Shown here: positions 61,867 to 64,000 of the stretch, piece by piece | Layout: every line of letters begins with the position of its first letter | Numbering within the stretch: position 1 is the first letter of the stretch | Source: Heterotrichella gracilis | Lineage: Eukaryota; Sar; Xanthophyceae; Tribonematales; Xanthonemataceae | DNA: 64,000 bases | NCBI GenBank assembly: GCA_032358255.1 | Contig: JAULBX010026607.1 | Span: 124,001-188,000, forward strand | Direction: 5' to 3' | Notes under the pieces: generated by a model | What the model was told of the DNA's origin: nothing | The model's input: only the letters and a program-made list of their open reading frames with translations | Databases searched by the model: none | Translations under genes and position numbers: made by a program

Positions 61867-64000
61867 ATGACGGGAGTTACGAGGTTACTGAAGCGCGCAG
61901 CGCTGGTGGGGGGTTTCGGAGCTGCTGCGTATGTGGTGGGGTCTGCCATACTGGAGGAAGATGTCAACGTAGAGCACTTGCAACCGCGGTTTGCCCAGCA
62001 CGTACCCTCCCGTGCTGAACAGCTGAAAGAACTGTCTTCAGGCACACGCCAAGAGCCGTATGACATCCTCATAGTCGGTGGAGGCGCCACAGGCGCAGGC
62101 ATCGCGTTGGACTCCACCACCAGGTGACTACTGCCCAGATATGCATGCATTGCTGTTTTCCCACCTAGACTCACGATCTTGGTGTCAGGCGTCTACTTTC
62201 GCTCTCCAGTAACGTTCCTCTACCGAAACCTTCGTTGTTGCAACCCTCCACTTTCTTCCTGCACCCCAGGGGCCTGAGGACTGCCCTTGTAGAGAAGGAG
62301 GACTTTGGCTCTGGCACCTCCTCTCGGTCCACCAAGCTGGTCCACGGTGGCGTGCGTTACCTTGAGAAGGCTGTGTTCAACCTGGACTACAGGCAGCTCA
62401 ACCTGGTGTACGAGGCACTGCAGGAGAGGAGCACGCTGCTGCAGAACGCACCGCACCTGGCCAAGGCCTTACCCATCATGACGGTGAGCCTCACACGCTG
62501 GTTCAGGTGCAGATGGGTTTACGGACTGACAACATAAGCAGGTAGTAATCCACCAGTGTCCCTGACACATCCCACCTGCCGCAGCCCTGCTACAAGTGGT
62601 GGGAGGTGCCGTATTACTGGGCAGGGCTGAAGGCATACGACGTGGTGGCGTGGGGACACAACCTGCACCTGTCCAGGTATATCTCACCCGGGGAATCCAA
62701 GCGCCAGTTCCCCACCCTGGCGGCTCGCAACAAGGAAAGCGGAGACACGCTGAAGGGGACGGTACGTGTGGGCACCAGCTTGGTGCACTGCTCCCCCAGT
62801 TACGGTGCACGACACCAGCCACGCAGCTACTCATGAGTGTGCTGTGTCTGCAGATATTGTACTACGATGGCCAGTTTGACGACTCCAGGCTGAACGTTGC
62901 CCTGGCTTGCACTGCTTCACTGGCAGGGGCAACCGTGGTCAACCACACCGAGTGCATGCGCCTGCTCAAGGTGAGTCACGCCCCTTCAGGAAGCCATCTG
63001 ATTTCATGCAACAGTGGCAGCACAGTCCTGATCCACAGCGTGTTCCTACCAGGATGGTGAAGGGCAGGTGGTTGGAGCCACGGTGCGAGACACCCTGACT
63101 GGCAAGCAGCATGACGTGTTTGCCAAGCAGGTCATCAACGCAACAGGGCCATTCACTGACAGGATCCGCAACATGTCTGATGCCAACGCCACCCAGATGA
63201 TCACTGCCAGCAGCGGCGTGCACATTGTGCTGCCAGAGTACTACTCGCCAGAGAATGTGGGCATGATCGTGCCCAAGACAAAGGATGGAAGGGTTGTGTT
63301 CATGCTGCCCTGGCTGGACCATACAATTGCAGGCACTACAGGTACTGCCATGGACGCATGAGGTGCCAGCATTGCATCAAACTAGCAGTGCCATTGCCAT
63401 GGATTGGCGGAGCACTTTGTGAGCTGAAATTATTAATTTATGCATTCCTCGTTTCCACCTGCAGGGTGAGCTTTGTTCTTGATTTTAGATAAATTAAACC
63501 ATCAGTCCAAGTAAGCAGATATGGCCACTCATGCATGGCCCACATCCTTGTGTGCAGACGCGCCCACTGTCATCACTGACCGGCCTCAGCCCTCTGAGGA
63601 TGAGATCCAGTTCATCCTTGGCGCGCTGAAGGACTACCTGTCGGTTGAGGTGCGGCGCAGTGACGTCATGTCGGCATGGAGCGGCATCAGGCCACTGGCG
63701 GTGGATCCTAATGCGGGGGAGACGTCGAACATCGTACGGGACCATGTGGTGGTGTTGGAAAAGGACGGACTGCTGAATGTGACAGGTACCATTGCTGTAT
63801 CAAGGCTGACCCCTTTCACTCCCAAACCCAACCCTTACAACATGCCTCCATGACATGGTGGCTATAGGTGTCCACTTGATGAATTATTTGCACAGCTGTT
63901 CCCTGCAGCTCAAGCGGGAGGTGCAATTATGTAATTGTGCATGCTGCGCATGCATGTTGATGTGCATGCATGAGCAGATCTCGTCTCTGGTGCGCTGTAG
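61867..64000 (+). CDS. FAD-dependent glycerol-3-phosphate dehydrogenase, mitochondrial (5' part; runs off the window)
   Basis: Oxidises glycerol 3-phosphate to dihydroxyacetone phosphate at the inner mitochondrial membrane, passing electrons to ubiquinone (plant SDP6, yeast GUT2 type). Exons seen: 61867-62123, 62270-62483, 62585-62761, 62854-62970, 63053-63341, 63558-63785 (427 codons so far); the last ends in phase 1 and the next exon is outside the window. The N-terminus has a basic then hydrophobic stretch (LLKRAALVGGFGAAAYVVG) fitting a mitochondrial presequence. The FAD-binding motif is YDILIVGGGATGAGIALD; then VEKEDFGSGTSSRSTKLVHG, GVRYLE, YYDGQFDDSRLNV and NATGPFTDRIRNM. ATG 61867 is the first ATG in an open frame that extends upstream. 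Pairs functionally with the NAD-dependent enzyme at 19613-22116. Confidence 0.95.

Overview
This window looks like nuclear DNA of a photosynthetic green alga (Chlorophyta, probably a trebouxiophyte or chlorophyte). The coding exons are GC-rich and cut by many short GT-AG introns. Plastid proteins are encoded: a D1-processing protease with a thylakoid-lumen targeting signal, a plastoglobule fibrillin and a heme/chlorophyll biosynthesis enzyme. Plant-type CCCTAAA/TTTAGGG motifs recur in introns, and AT-rich interspersed repeats sit between and inside genes. No operons, rRNA, CRISPR array or convincing tRNA were seen. Gene models below were built by hand by joining exons so that splice signals and reading phase agree; every model with listed exons closes to a whole number of codons, except the middle of the NELF-A-like gene and the gene cut by the window end.

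Layout, left to right: type I metacaspase (+, 311-4510); SulP/SLC26 anion transporter with STAS domain (+, 5602-11536); large secreted or surface protein with three right-handed beta-helix (PMP-type) modules and a C-terminal membrane helix (-, 12188-17906); NAD-dependent glycerol-3-phosphate dehydrogenase (+, 19613-22116); pyrroline-5-carboxylate reductase (-, 23253-26045); a NELF-A-like transcription elongation factor (-, 26526-28728); a YqaJ/lambda-exonuclease-like PD-(D/E)XK nuclease (+, 29031-31549); porphobilinogen deaminase (+, 32243-34626); fibrillin/PAP (+, 35676-37696); CtpA protease (-, 38665-42094); CCT2 chaperonin (-, 42915-44751); extended-synaptotagmin-like SMP-C2-C2 protein (-, 45831-49093); a long coiled-coil protein, probably tail-anchored (+, 50062-54579); a secreted DUF2807/GIN-type protein (-, 55982-59614); and the 5' two thirds of mitochondrial FAD-dependent glycerol-3-phosphate dehydrogenase (+, 61867 to beyond the end).

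The genes are mostly unrelated in function, as expected for a nuclear chromosome. Two enzymes of the glycerol-3-phosphate shuttle lie about 40 kb apart, and three plastid-function genes (porphobilinogen deaminase, fibrillin, CtpA) are consecutive. The most unusual item is the NELF-A-like gene, because NELF is generally regarded as missing from the green lineage. It shares a 302-bp divergent promoter region with the YqaJ-like nuclease gene. Other points of interest are exon-specific repeat expansion in the metacaspase, two GC-AG introns, a stop codon overlapping a strong splice donor in the coiled-coil gene, a 517-bp TA-flanked inverted-repeat element, and a short repeat family found in two introns.
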